Positions 61,198 to 64,000 of a stretch of 64,000 nucleotides of DNA are shown here, piece by piece (position 1 is the first letter of the stretch; each line of letters starts with the position of its first letter). The notes beneath the pieces were generated by a model that saw nothing but the letters and a program-made list of their open reading frames with translations, did not search any database and had not been told where the DNA came from. The stretch is from Primulina eburnea. Lineage: Eukaryota > Streptophyta > Magnoliopsida > Lamiales > Gesneriaceae. Both the position numbers and the translations under genes were made by a program. The DNA lies in assembly GCF_022965805.1 (NCBI RefSeq), contig NC_133116.1, positions 3,410,001 to 3,474,000 of the forward strand, read 5' to 3'.

Positions 61198-63049
61198 TCA
61201 GCTTGTGGACTCAACTGCACCTCTATATACTTTGTACAGGGGATCGTCAGAAGCCTGGTAGAGAAGAATCTTTGAAGATATTCTGGTGTATTCAACACAC
61301 TGCAAGTACATACTGATACATCCTGAACAAGGACTCAAGTTATCGATTTAGAATACATTTTGGCCAACATAATTTAATGTAATATGGGAAAAAATAAACA
61401 GTAATTTAAAAACAGAAAAGAAAACAGATATTCACCTTCCAAAGAGCTAGTGACCCCCTTGAAATTTTTTCAATTTATGCAAATCCTCACCAGCCCAAAT
61501 GGGGTAAATACAAACATTTATGATCAACCAAACACCGGCATCAAGAGCAATAAACAGCAGCCTAGAAACAGCTGTTCAAACAAAATGAGAAGATCCCGAT
61601 ACCAGCACAATGCAAAATGTCAGCAAGAACATCCGGAATCCATATTCATACTGCTTCATGGCAGGGTGCAACTTCAAATAACTAGCCAATGAGCCTAATA
61701 CTCTGAAAAAAAAAAGCAAAACACCAATCAATTGGGATTCAGACGCTCCAAGAAAATCAAATCATAAAATCGAATTGGATCGACAATGTTAAATCCAAGG
61801 AGGGAATCTTATACCAGCAAAGAAAATGTTGACGACCACCACCACTTCTTGGAATTGTCCAGCCATATTAGATAATTCTGCAATGCCCAGCGATAGTGCT
61901 CCAGTAGAAAAGGTCCCTAATGCGCGGTTGAACCCTTTGTTTAGTGTCGCCCCCTCACATGCGTGATACACTCCATCATCAAGTGGTTATATTTGCTTGC
62001 ATACCAGATATGAACGCTAATAAGCTTTTTTTATCATTTTGGGGGCTAAATGTCGGCTAAAGAATAAAAACATACAAGGAAGAGGACTAGGCCAAGATAA
62101 TTGAGAATTACACGAGCCACCTAAAAAGTACGAAAACTAAGCTAATAAGGTGTTGTCGTATTGAACATCACAAAAACAACTATACAAGATTATGAGAAGT
62201 AAATAAGGTAGCCAATTTTATCCATCTTGCAGAGCTCTCTAACGCGTGTATTAAAGTTATATTCAGTCGGAGTTGAACCCATCTGTTATCAACAACTTCA
62301 GTAGCTAAAGGATCGGCAAAGCCATTACCTTCCCCATATTTATATAAATTCAATCACAGATGGCATTCCTTCTTCATAAACCAAACAGTGGGATGTTGTT
62401 GGCATAACATTCATTGGGAACAAACTTTTAAATCCACGTGCCTTGAAATTAAGAAAGAAACTCTTCACCATAAACAAAGTTAGACTTGTTCCATTCAATT
62501 TTTCTGCTCCCATTTGATATATTTGTTTCCACACACAGCCTAATTTCTGTGCCCTCTGATTGAGAACTCTACCCGCATTCTCCTCTCCCTCTTTATTGCC
62601 ACAGGTCCATTGCTACTTGGCCAACACAGGAAAGAGAATGAACATAGAAAATGCAGCACAAAGAGTTTGATCTGATAATTACGGTAAAATTCTTACATAC
62701 TAAAACATAATTATTGAATATTTCTCCATGCCCTTCATACAATTTAAGGAAATTTGGAGCTGATAGACGCCAATCTCAGCTCCTATCTTGTATCCACCAC
62801 AAATTTCATTATCACGGTAATGATGATAATCAGGCAATCAGCAAATAGTGAACGGCTAAATTGTCAAACTACAATCCGGTTCAGTGATTCAAAATCATTT
62901 AAATTTAATGAACATAGACAAACTTACCAATGCTAAATTCAAACATGACGACGACGGTGAGGATAGCCCAGATGGAGCATTGGCTGATATAACTTAATGG
63001 GTCTTTGAAAAAAAAAACCCGAAATCAGAGACAAAGAAGAGGCCATCTT
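61198..63049 (-). pseudogene. aluminium-activated malate transporter (ALMT) pseudogene
   Basis: ALMT proteins are plant anion channels of the plasma membrane or tonoplast. Four exon-like pieces remain on the minus strand: about 62928-63049 (WAILTVVVMFEFSIG), 61815-61953 (GATLNKGFNRALGTFSTGAL, SLGIAELSNMAGQFQEV), about 61436-61700 ([35 protein letters not shown]) and 61198-61322 ([20 protein letters not shown], then [17 protein letters not shown] and a stop). Lesions: loss of the N-terminus, a surplus G at the second piece's junction, a TGA before TAVSRLL in the third piece, a frameshift after EDLHKL, and no C-terminal half. Splice-site remnants show it was a gene copy, not a processed one. 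Confidence 0.85.
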
Positions 63050-63693
63050 AGCTGCAAAAAATCATCCATTCTGCTTTCAGTCGTAGACAAGAAGCGTCTT
63101 GTTTCCACCTAAGCATTATTGCAAATGTTAGACCAGGTGCCTATTTCTAACTTTCCGGAGAACAGCAATCTCAGATTTGAATAAGTCTAAATAGCAAGGT
63201 TAGTCAGTCACGCAACTCCACTTTACAAACAGTTCCAAATCCGCCCCGTTGAATATAATCTGTTCATTGAAGTTGTTGTCACGTTTCTCAGCATTTGGCC
63301 AGAAATAACCAAGTCACCAGCCTCAACTATTTGAAGATCACATGTCCCGTTACTTCCTTGGTTATGAGTCTCGCTAGACCCACCATTAATGCTTGAACTG
63401 GTAATAGTATCATGACAGTGTCTTCCTACCTTGAGAGGCAAGGATGATAACCATGGTGTGAGGAAACTACAGTATGTTGGAATGTTTGAGTTTAGTTCAA
63501 TCAAAATGGAGTTCATAACATTCAGTTCTTCCATGCCCTGTGCATCAAAGAGAAACAAATATGTGCCACTGTGAAATTGGCGGTACAATATTTACGAAAA
63601 TGAACTGCAAGATTGTGGTGTTCTGCCTCTCTTGCGACTGAAGCACTATATCCAACGCATTCTACAAATATTCGGATGGAAACTATTCCCTCC
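63050..63693. other. between the PPR stop and the ALMT remnant
   Basis: Probably the PPR 3' UTR and former ALMT upstream DNA. A minus-strand open frame at 63223-63588 and one at 63522-63725 resemble no family known to me; I do not call them genes. Confidence 0.4.
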
Positions 63694-64000
63694 TCACCAA
63701 TATTCTTTGCAGGAGCAGGATCCATTCTGGAAATGGTGGAAACGGCTTGAGTCCCTCAAAATTATTTCATGTTCAATGATCCTAGAAATGTAACTAAAAG
63801 CTTTGTGACAATCACCGCAGACACGCAAGTTCTTGGTAATCCTAATAGGCACGCCGGGACCTGTTGTCAGAATGCCATAAGCAAGGGCCAATTTTTCGCT
63901 ATGTTCAAGTAAAAGATCTTTTTTCTCCTCGTCGTCTACATCATGGAGAGCAAAACTAGTATCGGGAACATAGCCCAAGATTTTGATGCGATATATCAGA
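63694..64000 (-). CDS. DYW-type pentatricopeptide repeat protein, C-terminal part
   Basis: The open frame enters from beyond the window end and stops at 63694. It reads YRIKILGYVPDTSFALHDVD, then EEKKDLLLEHSEKLALAYG, LRVCGDCHKAFSYISRIIEH and RDSSRFHHFQNGSCSCKEYW. This is the DYW deaminase-like domain: the HSE motif and the CGDC pair bind the catalytic zinc, and the FHHF..CSC cluster binds the second zinc. Such proteins edit C to U in plastid or mitochondrial RNA, with upstream PPR repeats choosing the site; the repeats lie outside the window. The final tripeptide is EYW instead of DYW. Confidence 0.93.
   Translation of the reverse strand, partial: LIYRIKILGYVPDTSFALHDVDDEEKKDLLLEHSEKLALAYGILTTGPGVPIRITKNLRVCGDCHKAFSYISRIIEHEIILRDSSRFHHFQNGSCSCKEYW

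Noticed and set aside
63223..63725. two minus-strand frames after the PPR stop
   Set aside because: They follow a proper EYW stop, overlap each other in different frames and match no family; probably 3' UTR.

Overview
The window looks like nuclear DNA of a flowering plant, almost certainly a eudicot. Genes have short introns with GT..AG borders (one GC..AG), the sequence is AT-rich, and the families present are plant families: GRF, IQD, PUB, DYW-type PPR, ALMT, MULE transposase and plant mobile domain. I cannot name the species from sequence alone. No tRNA, rRNA, CRISPR or bacterial feature was seen.

Layout. 1-183: end of a small LTR/TRIM element. 1462-4168 (+): WD40-repeat protein with an apparent one-base frameshift in exon 3. 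5455-6308: two small non-autonomous elements, one Helitron-like. 7256-14342: a complete Mutator-like element (MULE) with a perfect 10-bp target-site duplication, TIRs, GC-rich subterminal hairpins, a transposase gene (+) and a convergent four-exon plant mobile domain (PMD) gene (-). 15047-16717 (+): growth-regulating factor with an intact miR396 site. 18198-20233 (-): IQ67-domain protein. 23361-25882 (+): SR splicing factor of the SR34/SR30 type. 27165-27883 (+): acidic ribosomal protein P1 with telo-box and site II promoter motifs. 29853-30092 (+): 79-residue protein of unknown function with G-boxes upstream. 31274-34683 (-): U-box/ARM E3 ligase. 34.7-51.9 kb: gene-poor block with a solo LTR, a TRIM, a 2.7-kb tandem AT-rich array and several MITEs. 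51915-55691 (-): TMEM120/TMPIT-like membrane protein in ten exons. 55.7-59.4 kb: direct and inverted repeats. 61198-63049 (-): decayed ALMT pseudogene. 63694-64000 (-): C-terminal end of a DYW-type PPR protein cut by the window edge.

The host genes belong to unrelated pathways and form no operon-like unit. The one stretch where parts clearly belong together is the MULE. It carries a near-complete transposase and a fully open PMD gene whose 3' ends overlap on opposite strands, bounded by TIRs and ladders of short GC-rich palindromes. The preserved target-site duplication argues for a recent insertion. Exon boundaries were read by eye from splice signals, frame continuity and family resemblance; none were checked against transcripts or databases.
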